Positions 42,415-53,584 of a DNA stretch of 64,000 nucleotides are shown here, one piece after another. This DNA is from Bombyx mori (lineage: Eukaryota; Arthropoda; Insecta; Lepidoptera; Bombycidae): contig NC_085135.1 of the NCBI RefSeq assembly GCF_030269925.1, positions 7,192,753 to 7,256,752 of the forward strand, read 5' to 3'. Position 1 is the first letter of the stretch; each line of letters begins with the position of its first letter. Below the pieces are notes generated by a model that did no database searches, was not told where the DNA came from, and saw nothing but the letters and a program-made list of their open reading frames with translations. The translations under genes and the position numbers were made by a program.

Positions 42415-45400
42415 CTACAGCTTAATGTTATTTTGGTTAATGAATGAACTAAGAATATAAACGAAATGGGAGTTGACAAGGGAAAGAAGAGATTTGAGAT
42501 CAATGGGGCGAGGAATATCAGGAGGAAGGAGATCATAGAGGGAGGAAGATAGACGAGGACAACTGAAAAACACGTGATTTGGAGAGCCTTCGTCAAGACT
42601 ACATTCGCAAATAGAACTATCCCTGATATGAAGCTTAGCCAGGTGGACGGGGGTACACGTATGGCCTAGCCTTAATCTACAGATCGTACTTGTAACGCGT
42701 TTATGTAAATCTTTGAAGTTGCAGAACCAAGGTCGGGGAGGAATAAAGCCTTGAATATCAGCGTAGTGTTTACCTTTAGAAAAACTAGTCTTTTGCCAAC
42801 AAGAATTCCAAGAAGAAAGCAGTCGTTGTTTAGCTATTGGGAGTAAATCATTAGAATAAACTCTGTAATGATCCATACAGCCAGTTGTTGTGGCGTCTTT
42901 GGCACAAAGATCTGCAGTTTCATTACCTAAAATGCCACTGTGGCCAGGCAGCCAAGCAAGGACAACTTCAATGTTTTTAGAATGGCAGCTGAAAAGTAAA
43001 TTTTTAATTTTTAGTATGTAAGGAAATTTAGATTTTGATTTAAATTGGTTAGCAACGATAGCCTGTAAACAACTCTTAGAATCAGTAAGAATAACAGATT
43101 TATTTAGATTATGGGACTCAATGAATGATAATGCCTCCAGAATAGCTATGGACTCACCAGAGAAGACTGAAGCTTGAGGGGGGCATTTAAAATTGAGAAT
43201 CACATTGTATTTGGGAATCCAGACAGCGGAGCCAACACAACCCTGGTCTGACAACTTAGAAGCATCAGTGTAAATGATGAGCCAATCGGACCAATGCTTG
43301 GCAATGTATCTATTTAACTGGGAATTTGCAGAATGACATTTTTTTTCTATGCCGAGATCTAAAAGAACTTGAGGCTGAAAGATAAGAGCCTTAAAAGAGA
43401 TGTCGAAAAGAGGAAATTTTTGATACTGAAATACAGGACAAGGAAGGCGGAGATAGCTGACAAAACTATTGAAAAGGCAGCGATAATCCTTGTGGTACCA
43501 ATATTTATTAGAAGAGATATAATCAGAAAGGATATGGAGTTTAGAGATAAGAGGATGATAAGGAGATTGAATGACTTTAAAAAGGAACCGGTCAGATAAG
43601 TATTGTCTTCTAAGGAATAAGGGAGCATCGCCGCATTCTAACTGAAGAGCATTAATAGGTGACGATTTCATAGCTCCACAGATTAATCTCAGACATTTAG
43701 ATTGAAGTTTGTCAAGGGAACTCATAGCAGATTTGTTACAAGGGTCAAGAAGGAAAGTGCCATAGTCTAAGTGACTACGTACTAAGGCGTTATACATAAG
43801 TTTTTGAGTATAGGGGTGACAGCCCCACCAGACACCAGACAAGGAACGCAGAATGTTAATATTTTTCTCACATTTTTTAACAATATGATTAATATGATGG
43901 ACACCAGTTAATCTAGAATCTAATACAACACCAAGAAATTTCACATTGTCTACAACCGAAAAAATTTGTTGATCGTAAGATATTGAAACGTTGGGACAAG
44001 ATCTGGACCGAGAGAAAACAACCACTTTGCTTTTAGGAATAGATAGGGACAGACCGTGGTCTGAGAGCCTCGTCATGATAATCGCCTTATCGTAGCCGCC
44101 GCTGACTACTCCCCGAATCCTGATCACGCAGGAGCCAGTCACCGTCGACGCCCTAGACACGTCCTTACGGATCCATCAGATCCAATAACCTTTGCATTAG
44201 ACGCCTTCAGCTCTAACACTAGGAGCAGGCTTAGGGACCTCGGTAACCGTACTCGTCGAACTCGACAAAGAGTTCGCCGTGCAACCTAACCCATGAATCA
44301 GCTCGCTGAGTTTCTCCCCGGATCTTCTCAGCGGGTCGCGATTCCGATCCGGTAGTAGATTCATTCGCGAAGCAGCTACTCTTGAGCTGTTAGGTCTCCT
44401 TCGGAGGCGCTCGGGTAGCTGTTAGCAAATCCCACCTCTCCTGGCTGAGCCTTTGCTCGCCCACGTGTCCTGGTGAAACTGGAAAGGCCTCCGGGCCACC
44501 AGTAATCTTTCAATCATAAAAAAAAAAAAAAAAAAAGGTCTGAGAGCCAGTCTTGGAGATGGCCTATGCCTGAATTTAGGCGAGAAGAGGCCTCATCAAT
44601 ATTCTTAGAAGAAACGTAGAGTGCGAGATCATCAGCATATTGTAGAACTTGACAAAAGGAATTAACCGAAAGCTCTAAATCGTACGTATAAATACTGTAA
44701 AGTAACGGGCTGAGGACTGACCCTTGGGGGAGCCCCTTCCACAGCTGTCTGGGAGAGGAAGAATAATTTGGAGCACGAATATATACGAATCTAGGAGACA
44801 GGAGATTAAAAATTATGTTTACAATCTTCACAGGAATACTCAGCTGGAGCATTTTCTGCCTGAGCACTGGAAGAAGAACATTGTCATACGCAGATGACAC
44901 GTCCAGAAATACACCTACTAAAGACTCATTTTTAGAGAAGGAAATACGAACGTCTGTTACAAATATGCTTAAACTATCCATAGTGCTAAAACCTTTTCGG
45001 AATCCAAACTGAGATTTAGCTAATATGTTCCTATTTTCTACAATACATTCCAAATGGTTCTTGATTAAATGTTCCAATATCTTAGCCATTGTACAGGACA
45101 AAGCGATTGGCCGATAGCTAGAAGGGTCAGAGCTGGGCTTTCCAGGTTTTAAAATAGGGATGATAATTTGAGTCCTCCATTCGTCAGGTGGAGTTCCAGA
45201 TAAAAATATATTATTAAGAATGGAAAGGAATACCTGTTTTACAGAGTTACTGCTTTTGGAAATAAACGAGTATGGAATCCCGTCAATTCCTGGGGATGAA
45301 TCACTTAAACGCTCCAAGGCAGCTGAAAGTTCCTCCCAAGAAAAAGGAGATTCAAAATCATCAGTAGGGTTACAGGGTAAAGTGGAGGGAAAAGTTTCTT

Positions 45401-46601
45401 CCAAGCAAGGTACAGAAGGAGGGGCTAACCTACAGGAAAAATGTTCAACCCAGTCAGAAGGATCGTTAGATGAGATGACAAGAGCAGGAACAGAGCAGCG
45501 ATATCGTCTCATATTCTTCCAGACTTTAGAAGGAGGAGTAAAAGGAGAAAGCTCCTCGCAAAAACGCAACCAACCAGATCTTTTCTTTTCTGATAAAAGT
45601 CTTACAGTCTTGGCTGCAATTCTCTGGTAAGAGATGAAATTTTCCGAGCTCATAGCAACCGAATAAGCATCCTCAGCCTCTGATCTGTTCTGGCAAGCTT
45701 GAGTGCACTCTGAATCCCACCACGGGGGAGAAGGGATTTTAAATCTAGCAGTGTTTTTGAGAGGTATAGAATTAGCAGCAGAAGAAAGAAGAGCGTTTCT
45801 GAAACATACGTAAGAAGAAAGGACATTGACAGGGTTAATCAAAGGAATATTCATTATTTCTTGATCTAAATGAGATCTGAATTGAGACCAATCAGCTCTG
45901 TGAATATTAAATTTTAAGAGAGGTGGAAGGGAAGCAGTAGGAATAGAATGAAGGGAATCAGGAATTGACAGAATGATAGTAAAGTGATCACTACCGTGAG
46001 TGGAAGAAAGGACAGACCAGGAGAGGCTAGAAGCCAAGGATGGAGAAGTTAAGGAAAGGTCCACAGCAGTCTTTGGATTCTGAGATGGAGGAACTCTACG
46101 AGTAGGGGACCCGTCATTCAGTAAACACAAATCTAGTTCATCACAGAGATCAAGAAAAGGAAAAGAAATAGAATCATAGTAATAACAACCCCAAGATGTA
46201 TGGTGAATATTAAAATCACCAAGGATAAGGATAGGTGGAGGAAGACTTATAATAATAGTTTTTAATTCAGAGAGAATAGCTAAGTTAGGTTCAGGGATGT
46301 AGGTGGAGAGGAAAGAAATATTATTAACTCTAACAGCAACAGCAAAAATGCTATTACTGTGGGAAGGAAGGGAGATTTGTTTAAATATCACATTTCTAGA
46401 TACTAAAATAGCAGAACCAGCATAACCATCTAACCTATCGTCCCGGAGACATGAGAAACCCGGGATCCTAAAGTTGGATCCGGGCTTAAGCCATGTCTCC
46501 TGGACAGCAAAGATAGAAGGTTTGTGTTTATTAATAAGGGTGATGATATCATTCTTCTTGTGACGAATGCTGTGACAATTCCATTGTAGGAATTTGGGCA
46601 T
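42415..46601 (-). pseudogene. LINE B copy 2 ORF2: endonuclease-RT-RNase H, interrupted only by a SINE
   Basis: ATG 46601 (MPKFLQWNCHS). Endonuclease motifs VQETWL, LGDFNIHHTSW and GSDHFTI are all present without a break, then the RT with SSYRPIALSC, FLDVSSAYDNV and LQYADDLALY. The frame ends in the SINE's T-run (complement of its A-tail) at 44536 and resumes at 44069 with LSDHGLSLS. It then encodes the RNase H (IYTDASKL, LTDSKSCLQA, WLPGHSGILGNETAD) and a terminal CECSLDEGSPNH motif. Normal length outside the SINE is about 1,240 codons. This is the most complete ORF2 in the cluster. Confidence 0.92.
44070..44536 (+). mobile_element. Bm1-like SINE in LINE B copy 2
   Basis: 467 bp, the same sequence and the same GGTCTGAGAGCC target duplication (44058-44069, 44537-44548) as in copy 1, with one A fewer in its tail. 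Identity of site proves it was inherited by duplication, not inserted twice. Confidence 0.85.
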
Positions 46602-47985
46602 TTTTAATAATTTTATTAAGCTCAGTAAGTTTAGATATGACATTGTTCGGTAGTTCAAAGTCCCCAAAACGGGAAAATATATTTAAAATTGTAGAAAGTA
46701 AGAGTTCCAGGAGATTGTCATTGGGAGAAACATCATCTGAAGGATAGGCACTCCCATTAGGGAGACTAGAAGGGGGAGTACTAACAATAGCTTGATGAGC
46801 TTGCCTATTATAACCTGGACTGGATGCCGGAGCTGGAGGGGATTTTTGGGTACAATAAGTGCGACGGTACGAGACTGAATTGGATATGGCTTGGGTGTGG
46901 GGAGAAGATTGGGTTAGGGTTTGGGAAGATTGAGTGGGAAACGGGGGGGGAGGCGTACGAGAAATGTCTGCAAAAGATCTTCTGACTTGTGGAAACCTGA
47001 CTGATGCTTCATTGTATGAAATATTTTCTTGTGACATCACCAGTTTGATAGATTTCTGTCTAGAATATTCAGGGCAAGATGTATCAATGGCTTTATGGTT
47101 ACCAGAGCAAAACAAACAGGTAGGTATAGGAGATAAACTATTACAGTCAATGCCAGAGTGAGATTTCGCACAGATAAAACAACGCGCATTTGACCGGCAT
47201 TGCGTAGCAACATGTCCAAACGTGCAGCAATTATTACATTGTATTGTTGGTAATATATATGTCTGAACTGGGAGGGAATTGAAAAAGCAGTAAACTCTAT
47301 CAGGAAGCTTTTGGCCAATAAATGTAAGAACAACTGTCGGAGTTGGAGTCCAAATAGGAGTGTTGTTTTCGGTTGATTTTTTATTGAGCCGTCGGGCTCT
47401 GATGACACGTCCAAAGCCATCAGGAACTTCAATGGAAGAAACTAATTCTTCTAAGGTCCACTCTATGGGAACGCCTCTTACAATACCCATGCGAGTCACA
47501 TTATACGAAGGTATGATAGCATTATATTTAGCTGCAGCAAGACCTGGGTGATCTAGGAAAGAATTTGCGGCAACAGCAGTTTTAAATTGTACTGAGACTC
47601 GGTTTCGGCCGATACGTTTAACGCCGTCTTTAGCAACGTCCTTGATATTATTGTGATGTAAAAAGTGACCAAATTTAATTGGGCGTAGTGTAACACTAGC
47701 CGAAGACTCGCAATCTTTGCTTACATGGATCAAAAAAGGAGCAACATCCTGATCCAAATATCGTTTTCTGTTGCCGTCATATTCTGGTAAGGTATACACA
47801 GATTGAACAGATCCGATTACTTGCGCTACTGTATTTTTCTTTGGTGGTAAAGAGGAATGATCAGAATTTGGAGGCGTTTGCCTTTTTCTAGAAGGATGGA
47901 TTACCTCCGTGTCCATTGGGATTGATGAGTTAGTTGGGTCAAGGATATAACCTCCCCCGGGATCGGGGGGGTCAACGCCGTTCAT
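46549..47985 (-). CDS. LINE B copy 2 ORF1: Gag-like zinc-knuckle protein (478 aa), intact
   Basis: ATG 47985 to stop 46549, with the same predicted protein as copy 1 ORF1 (478 residues). The three zinc knuckles and the VTRMGIVRGVPIEW block are conserved, and the 53-nt overlap with ORF2 (46549-46601) is the same. Only a silent-type difference near 46854 is visible against copy 1. If transcribed, it could provide functional ORF1 protein in trans. Confidence 0.92.
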   Translation of the reverse strand: MNGVDPPDPGGGYILDPTNSSIPMDTEVIHPSRKRQTPPNSDHSSLPPKKNTVAQVIGSVQSVYTLPEYDGNRKRYLDQDVAPFLIHVSKDCESSASVTLRPIKFGHFLHHNNIKDVAKDGVKRIGRNRVSVQFKTAVAANSFLDHPGLAAAKYNAIIPSYNVTRMGIVRGVPIEWTLEELVSSIEVPDGFGRVIRARRLNKKSTENNTPIWTPTPTVVLTFIGQKLPDRVYCFFNSLPVQTYILPTIQCNNCCTFGHVATQCRSNARCFICAKSHSGIDCNSLSPIPTCLFCSGNHKAIDTSCPEYSRQKSIKLVMSQENISYNEASVRFPQVRRSFADISRTPPPPFPTQSSQTLTQSSPHTQAISNSVSYRRTYCTQKSPPAPASSPGYNRQAHQAIVSTPPSSLPNGSAYPSDDVSPNDNLLELLLSTILNIFSRFGDFELPNNVISKLTELNKIIKNAQIPTMELSQHSSQEE

Positions 47986-48165
47986 AATTACACTATTTAC
48001 ACTAAACTACTATATTATAATACTTACAAATAAGACAACACACTTATATAAACACACAAAACTAATAATTAGCTAATCAACAGGTAATAGAAGCCAATAA
48101 AGCACCCGAAAATTATTAAACAACCAAAACACTTGCTTCAAACACTCCACCCTGAAAACTTGTCC

Positions 48166-48262
48166 TTATGAGATCTGTGAGTGTTACTAATTATTGACAG
48201 TTACACCTACCTTGACTACAAGATGGCAAAGGTATAATAATATGACACATCTCATTTTTAGT
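48166..48262 (-). repeat. duplicated 97-bp Harbinger fragment between LINE B copies 2 and 3
   Basis: Identical as far as I can see to 42086-42182, including both junctions with LINE sequence. It is the spacer expected from tandem duplication. Confidence 0.9.
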
Positions 48263-50166
48263 CTATCTATCTCTTAGGTTTATGGCGTTTCCTTTTAGAT
48301 TTCGCCAATGTCAAGTGTATATAATACTCTGCTTTCTATAGCGGGCTTCGTGAACGAGCAAGGTCACAGATATTCACTAAGAATTAAGTGAGTAGCTAAG
48401 AATGTTTGATGACAGGATCTCTGTTGATTTACCTAAAACAAATAAGACGCACACAATATATATACAGGGGTTAGTTCGATAAAAGACAGACAAACTACAG
48501 CTTAATGTTATTTTGGTTAATGAATGAACTAAGAATATAAACGAAATGGGAGTTGACAAGGGAAAGAAGAGATTTGAGATCAATGGGGCGAGGAATATCA
48601 GGAGGAAGGAGATCATAGAGGGAGGAAGATAGACGAGGACAACTGAAAAACACGTGATTTGGAGAGCCTTCGTCAAGACTACATTCGCAAATAGAACTAT
48701 CCCTGATATGAAGCTTAGCCAGGTGGACGGGGGTACACGTATGGCCTAGCCTTAATCTACAGATCGTACTTGTAACGCGTTTATGTAAATCTTTGAAGTT
48801 GCAGAACCAAGGTCGGGGAGGAATAAAGCCTTGAATATCAGCGTAGTGTTTACCTTTAGAAAAACTAGTCTTTTGCCAACAAGAATTCCAAGAAGAAAGC
48901 AGTCGTTGTTTAGCTATTGGGAGTAAATCATTAGAATAAACTCTGTAATGATCCATACAGCCAGTTGTTGTGGCGTCTTTGGCACAAAGATCTGCAGTTT
49001 CATTACCTAAAATGCCACTGTGGCCAGGCAACCAAGCAAGGACAACTTCAATGTCTTTAGAATGGCAGCTGAAAAGTAAATTTTTAATTTTTAGTATGTA
49101 AGGAAATTTAGATTTTGATTTAAATTGGTTAGCAACGATAGCCTGTAAACAACTCTTAGAATCAGTAAGAATAACAGATTTATTTAGTTTATGGGACTCA
49201 ATGAATGATAGTGCTTCCAGAATAGCTATGGACTCACCAGAGAAAACTGAAGCTTGAGGGGGGCATTTAAAATTGAGAATCATATTGTATTTGGGAATCC
49301 AGACAGCGGAGCCAACACAACCCTGGTCTGACAACTTAGAAGCATCAGTGTAAATGATGAGCCAATCGGGCCAATGCTTGGCGATGTATCTATTTAACTG
49401 GGAATTTGCAGAATTACATTTTTTTTCTATGCCGAGATCTAAAAGAACTTGAGGCTGAAAGATAAGAGCCTTAAAAGAGATGTCGAAAAGAGGAAATTTT
49501 TGATACTGAAATACAGGACAAGGAAGGCGGAGATAGCTGACAAAACTATTGAAAAGGCAGGGATAATCCTTGTGGTACCAATATTTATTAGAAGAGATAA
49601 AATCAGAAAGGATATGGAGTTTAGAGATAAGAGGATGATAAGGAGATTGAATGACTTTAAAAAGGAACCGGTCAGATAAGTATTGTCTTCTAAGGAATAA
49701 GGGAGCATCGCCGCATTCTACCTGAAGAGCATTAATAGGTGACGATTTCATAGCTCCACAGATTAATCTCAGACATTTAGATTGAAGTTTGTCAAGGGAA
49801 CTCATAGCAGATTTGTTACAAGGGTCAAGAAGGAAAGTGCCATAGTCTAAGTGACTACGTACTAAGGCGTTATACATAAGTTTTTGAGTATAGGGGTGAC
49901 AGCCCCACCAGACACCAGATAAGGAACGCAGAATGTTAATATTTTTTTCACATTTTTTAACAATATGATTAATATGATGGACACCAGTTAATCTAGAATC
50001 TAATACAACACCAAGAAATTTCACATTGTCTACAACCGAAAAATTTTGTTGATCGTAAGATATTGAAACGTTAGGACAAGATCTGGACCGAGAGAAAACA
50101 ACCACTTTGCTTTTAGGAATAGATAGGGACAGACCGTGGTCTGAGAGCCAGTCTTGGAGATAGCCT
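48263..50166 (-). mobile_element. LINE B copy 3, 3' part
   Basis: Starts with the same CTATCTATCTCTTAGG tail as the other copies and runs to the BEL copy 2 target duplication AGCCT (50162-50166). It lacks the SINE at the site occupied in copies 1 and 2. It continues on the other side of BEL copy 2 at 57519. Confidence 0.93.
48495..50161 (-). pseudogene. LINE B copy 3 ORF2 C-terminal part (RT end, RNase H)
   Basis: An uninterrupted frame from the BEL junction to the stop at 48495. It contains DWLSDHGLSLS at its start, showing what the SINE interrupts in the other copies. RNase H motifs follow: IYTDASKLSDQG, SGESIAILEA, LTDSKSCLQA and WLPGHSGILGNETAD. About nine differences from copy 2 fall between ~49030 and 49390, with almost none before 49020. 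No stop codon is present. Confidence 0.9.
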
Positions 50167-50719
50167 TGGTCACGCGCGGATTTAGTAATGGGATGCTAAT
50201 GAATTATTGGGATGGCGCCACCTTTGGAGTTTGTCAGTTACTAATTACCGCGAGCGTAATTTAATCCAAAGCGTGGTGTTAGCTCCCGATCGATAACGCT
50301 TCACCGCTAGCTGCCTAGATGGCGGCACATGTACCGTAGTGCATGTAGTGCTTGTGCTTACGAAAAGCTACGTGAGCTTCGCCCCCCTCCCGCCGCCCGC
50401 GTGCTTCCATCGCCGAAGCCCGCACCACAGTCACTGGCAAGGTCTACAGGTGAGTGCAAGTTTCTTTTAATTTATTGCCATTTTATTGCTGCTTCCGTGT
50501 AATCATTCGCCCGCCCGCTCGCTTATGTGTATTTAATTTATATCTTTAGTTTGATTACTAGCTTTTGTTTACCGCTATATAGTTTTACCGCTCCGCTAAT
50601 TATAAGTGACAAACATTTGTCACATACCGCTTAGGACGGCTATTTACACGCCTTTCTATAACCTCGCTATATATGCTCCCGCCGCAGGAGGGCTATTTAC
50701 ACGCCCCCTTGCTACCCCA
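50167..50719 (+). repeat. BEL/Pao copy 2, 5' LTR (553 bp)
   Basis: Starts TGGTCACGCG and ends GCTACCCCA. It contains many CCGC tetramers in the last 350 bp and a short palindrome GTGACAAACATTTGTCAC near 50607-50624. One extra T near 50462 separates it from the 3' LTR. Confidence 0.95.
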
Positions 50720-50724
50720 TAGTT

Positions 50725-50741
50725 TGGTCCTGCGAGCCTGG
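50725..50741 (+). promoter_or_regulatory. BEL/Pao primer-binding site, tRNA-Tyr-like
   Basis: TGGTCCTGCGAGCCTGG begins five bases after the LTR. It matches the complement of an insect tRNA-Tyr 3' end (TGGTCCTTCGAGCCGG as I recall it) with one mismatch and one extra base. Copy 1 has the same sequence. Primer identity is inferred. Confidence 0.55.
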
Positions 50742-50946
50742 ATTAGATCCAGCTTAAATTTTAATTAAAATTAGAATTAATTTATGATTACCCCCATTCG
50801 CCATTTTGTTACAGTATTGTATTGTATGTAAAAGTTAATTACATTCATCGCTATTAGTAATAATAACTCGTAACCGCATATTGAATTATATTTATTAACG
50901 TAGTTCATTTAGTGTTATTTTTAGTCAGTTATTTCAAAACTTCATT

Positions 50947-53007
50947 ATGGAAAATAGACAACTAAAGAAACTTATCGCGAAGAATAATTTAGTATTTGCA
51001 CAAATTAATGATTTATATAATAAATCAAAAAATATTTCGGAGTTTGATTCGGAATTAATTGAAACTTTTCTTGCCGAATCAGAATCGATTGATGACATGC
51101 GTGTTAGATTTGAAAGCAATTTGGATGATATCAATGATTTAAATTTAAAGCAAAACCCCGAAGTTGAGCCTGAATACGCAGCTTTATCGTCTTTTGACAC
51201 GTTATATAATTACGTAAGACGCGCTCGTAACAAAATTAAAATTGGTAATTCGACAAATGTAATGAGAACTACCGCCGCCATAAATGTAACATTGCCAACA
51301 ATTTCACTTCCTTCCTTTGACGGACGCTCTCTTGAAGGATGGGAAACATTTTACCAGGCTTTTAAAGCTAACATTCACGATAACCCGCAACTGTCTGATG
51401 CGCAACGTGTGCAGTATTTAATGGGCAAATTAACACATAGTGCATTAAAGTTAACCGCTGGTATAATACCCACAGGTGAAACTTATAATATTATTTGGTC
51501 GAATCTAATTAGTAAATATCAGGATAAACGAGCTTTAGGATGTCATTATCTGAATAATATATTAGATTTAAAAAATTGTTCACCTACCGCAAATAGTTTA
51601 AATATGTTCATTGAAAAAATTTCATCTTCGATTGCCGCTTTAAAACAATTAAATTTACTCGATTTATCTGATTTTATTTTATTACAATGCTCACTGAGAA
51701 GGTTGGATCCTCAAACGTTACATTCTTTTGAAGCATCGGTTCGTGGTATTGAAATACCCACAACTGAAATGTTTATTAAATTCATACAGGATCAGATTAA
51801 AATATTAGAACGCTCTGCACCGAAATGTAACATAGAGAAATCTAAAAATCACAAATCTTTTATTTCTAATAGTTATAATGACCCAGTCCGCACTGAAAGG
51901 GTTAACAAACCGGTTTCGTGCACAGGTAGATCCTTATCTACGTGCGATCTTTGCTCGAGCTCGCACCACACGCAGTTATATCGTTGTAATGAATTTAAAA
52001 ATATGATTTCACCGCAAGCACGTTATGATTTTATTAAATCGAACAAGGGTTGCATAAATTGTTTAAGCTTATCGCATACATTAAAAGCATGTCAATCAAA
52101 GTTAACATGCAATAATTGTAAGAAATCTCATCATACTTTATTGTGTTTTGGTAATAAACGGGCGAATCGAAATAGTAAAAGCGTACCCAGTCCATCGAAT
52201 GACTACGCTGATATGGACAGGCAGGTCAGTCGGTCCCAGGTGCATGGAATTCCGAGTGATGCCGCGCGGTCCGATTACGGTCGGTCCCAGGTTCAATCTC
52301 AACCTGTTGTTCAGTGTTACGATCATAATGATGCCGCTTCGAATACTTGTTTACACTCTAAGAAAACGATACAACAACAAAATAATACGACCGCTACCAC
52401 GTTGACTCACAGTTCGGAAATAAAATCGAATAGTAATATTTTATTATCAACCGCTCAAATATACGCTCACTCGAATAAAGGGGAACGTAAAATAGTTAGA
52501 TATTTAATAGATAATGGTTCCCAAAATAATTTAATAACTGTCAATTGTTGTAAATTACTTAAATTACCGATTATACCTTTAAATAATTCTTATATTAGAG
52601 GTATTGGATTAACCGCTCGCCCGATTCACGGATATGTTTATTTAAATATTGAATCTAGATTTTCTCCTAATAAATATTATATTCACGCTTTAGTAGTAGA
52701 CTGTATTACAGATAAATTACCCGCTTATTTTATAAATTCCTCAGATATGAATCATATACGTAATTTACCGCTTGCCGATTCAAATTGGAACGTTCCAGGT
52801 GTGATTGATATGGTGTTAGGTGCTCAGTTATTTCCATATATATACTTAGGTAATCGTATAGATACTGGCTCACTAGCGCCACCTGCCGTAGAAACAACCT
52901 TCGGTTATGTTCTTATGGGTGACGTACCTGAAGTGAGTTACACCGGCATTATGAAACCGCAACATGATAATTTTTCTGTTATAAATGATAATAATACCTC
53001 TTTGTGA
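50947..53007 (+). CDS. BEL/Pao copy 2 Gag-protease, intact, ending in UGA-CUA
   Basis: ATG 50947 begins a 686-residue protein. The N-terminal Gag (MENRQLKK, LPSFDGRSLEGWETFYQAFK) is of the Pao type with an extended helical start. Zinc-knuckle-like motifs CDLCSSSHHTQLYRC, CINCLSLSHTLKAC and CNNCKKSHHTLLC bind RNA. A retropepsin-like protease follows at about residue 518 (YLIDNGSQNNLI), then RGIGLTARPIHGYVYL. Gag forms the particle and the protease cleaves the polyprotein. The frame ends TTG-TGA-CTA and stays open beyond the stop into RT. The same stop is found in copy 1, which makes a random lesion less likely. Confidence 0.93.
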   Translation: MENRQLKKLIAKNNLVFAQINDLYNKSKNISEFDSELIETFLAESESIDDMRVRFESNLDDINDLNLKQNPEVEPEYAALSSFDTLYNYVRRARNKIKIGNSTNVMRTTAAINVTLPTISLPSFDGRSLEGWETFYQAFKANIHDNPQLSDAQRVQYLMGKLTHSALKLTAGIIPTGETYNIIWSNLISKYQDKRALGCHYLNNILDLKNCSPTANSLNMFIEKISSSIAALKQLNLLDLSDFILLQCSLRRLDPQTLHSFEASVRGIEIPTTEMFIKFIQDQIKILERSAPKCNIEKSKNHKSFISNSYNDPVRTERVNKPVSCTGRSLSTCDLCSSSHHTQLYRCNEFKNMISPQARYDFIKSNKGCINCLSLSHTLKACQSKLTCNNCKKSHHTLLCFGNKRANRNSKSVPSPSNDYADMDRQVSRSQVHGIPSDAARSDYGRSQVQSQPVVQCYDHNDAASNTCLHSKKTIQQQNNTTATTLTHSSEIKSNSNILLSTAQIYAHSNKGERKIVRYLIDNGSQNNLITVNCCKLLKLPIIPLNNSYIRGIGLTARPIHGYVYLNIESRFSPNKYYIHALVVDCITDKLPAYFINSSDMNHIRNLPLADSNWNVPGVIDMVLGAQLFPYIYLGNRIDTGSLAPPAVETTFGYVLMGDVPEVSYTGIMKPQHDNFSVINDNNTSL

Positions 53008-53010
53008 CTA
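53005..53010 (+). promoter_or_regulatory. candidate stop-codon readthrough site UGA-CUA between protease and RT
   Basis: The in-frame stop is followed by CUA, the best-known leaky context in animals and some viruses. Downstream sequence continues in the same frame (STVYIDNPPAFENTK) to the solo LTR at 53207, and past it through the rest of pol. The complement at 30874-30879 in copy 1 is identical. Readthrough is an inference from context and conservation between two independently inserted copies. Confidence 0.5.
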
Positions 53011-53206
53011 TCTAGTACAGTTTATATTGATAATCCACCCGCTTTCGAAAATACTAAAATTCATTCTGCATTCACTTTAAATAAAACTTTCTCATCTATA
53101 ACGCATAAAGACCTTGAGTCATTTTTACATAAATTTTGGGAATTAGAGGAGATTCCTCATGAGCGTCATCTTAGCCCTGAGGAAGCCGAGTGTGAAAACA
53201 AATATA

Positions 53207-53580
53207 TGTTGGCTTGAGGGTAGATATTATCTTGTTGAACACCAAGTAAAACGATGTCACTTTTTGATTCCTGATTTAATCAACAATATGCTATCTTAAC
53301 AATTCACTTTAACACTTGTCCAACTTTAACCAGTACGTACAACAGTCACTGAATCACACAATGTAACAACGATATAGTAAGTGCACCGGGCAAACGCAGT
53401 CGAACGAATGTTCATTTCAAGGCACGTTCCGCCTTTTTATACTAGCCGGCGCAGCTGGCTTATGAGTCACTTCTGTTGCAGCTGTTGTTTACGAGTGGAA
53501 CGACACGGCCGGCGCACCTGGCTTGTGTGAGTCACTCCTATTGCACGTGCTATATAACATAAATATCGTTAACGCCGTCA
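53207..53580 (+). mobile_element. solo LTR (copy 2) inside BEL pol, TATA target duplication
   Basis: 374 bp from TGTTGGCTTGAGGG to AACGCCGTCA with TG...CA ends. TATA duplications lie at 53203-53206 and 53581-53584; copy 1 of BEL shows the empty site. It matches 8820-9226 along its length and contains the TATA-box-like CCTTTTTATACTAG. No internal domain is present, so it is a recombined solo LTR. The parental family is not otherwise in this window. Confidence 0.88.
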
Positions 53581-53584
53581 TATA

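Larger units (their letters stand above)
42183..48165 (-). mobile_element. LINE B copy 2: full-length, probably a recombinant duplicate
   Basis: Its 5' (right) flank equals that of copy 1, but its 3' (left) flank equals that of copy 3, so it has no matching target duplication. The ~0.8 kb at the 3' end is identical or nearly so to copy 3; beyond ~43340 it matches copy 1 almost perfectly and shares the SINE. It lacks the TRIM. Repeat period with its spacer is 6,080 bp. Confidence 0.9.

Noticed and set aside
42183..48165. LINE B copy 2 as an independent insertion
   Set aside because: Its flanks do not form a target duplication and match one flank each of copies 1 and 3.
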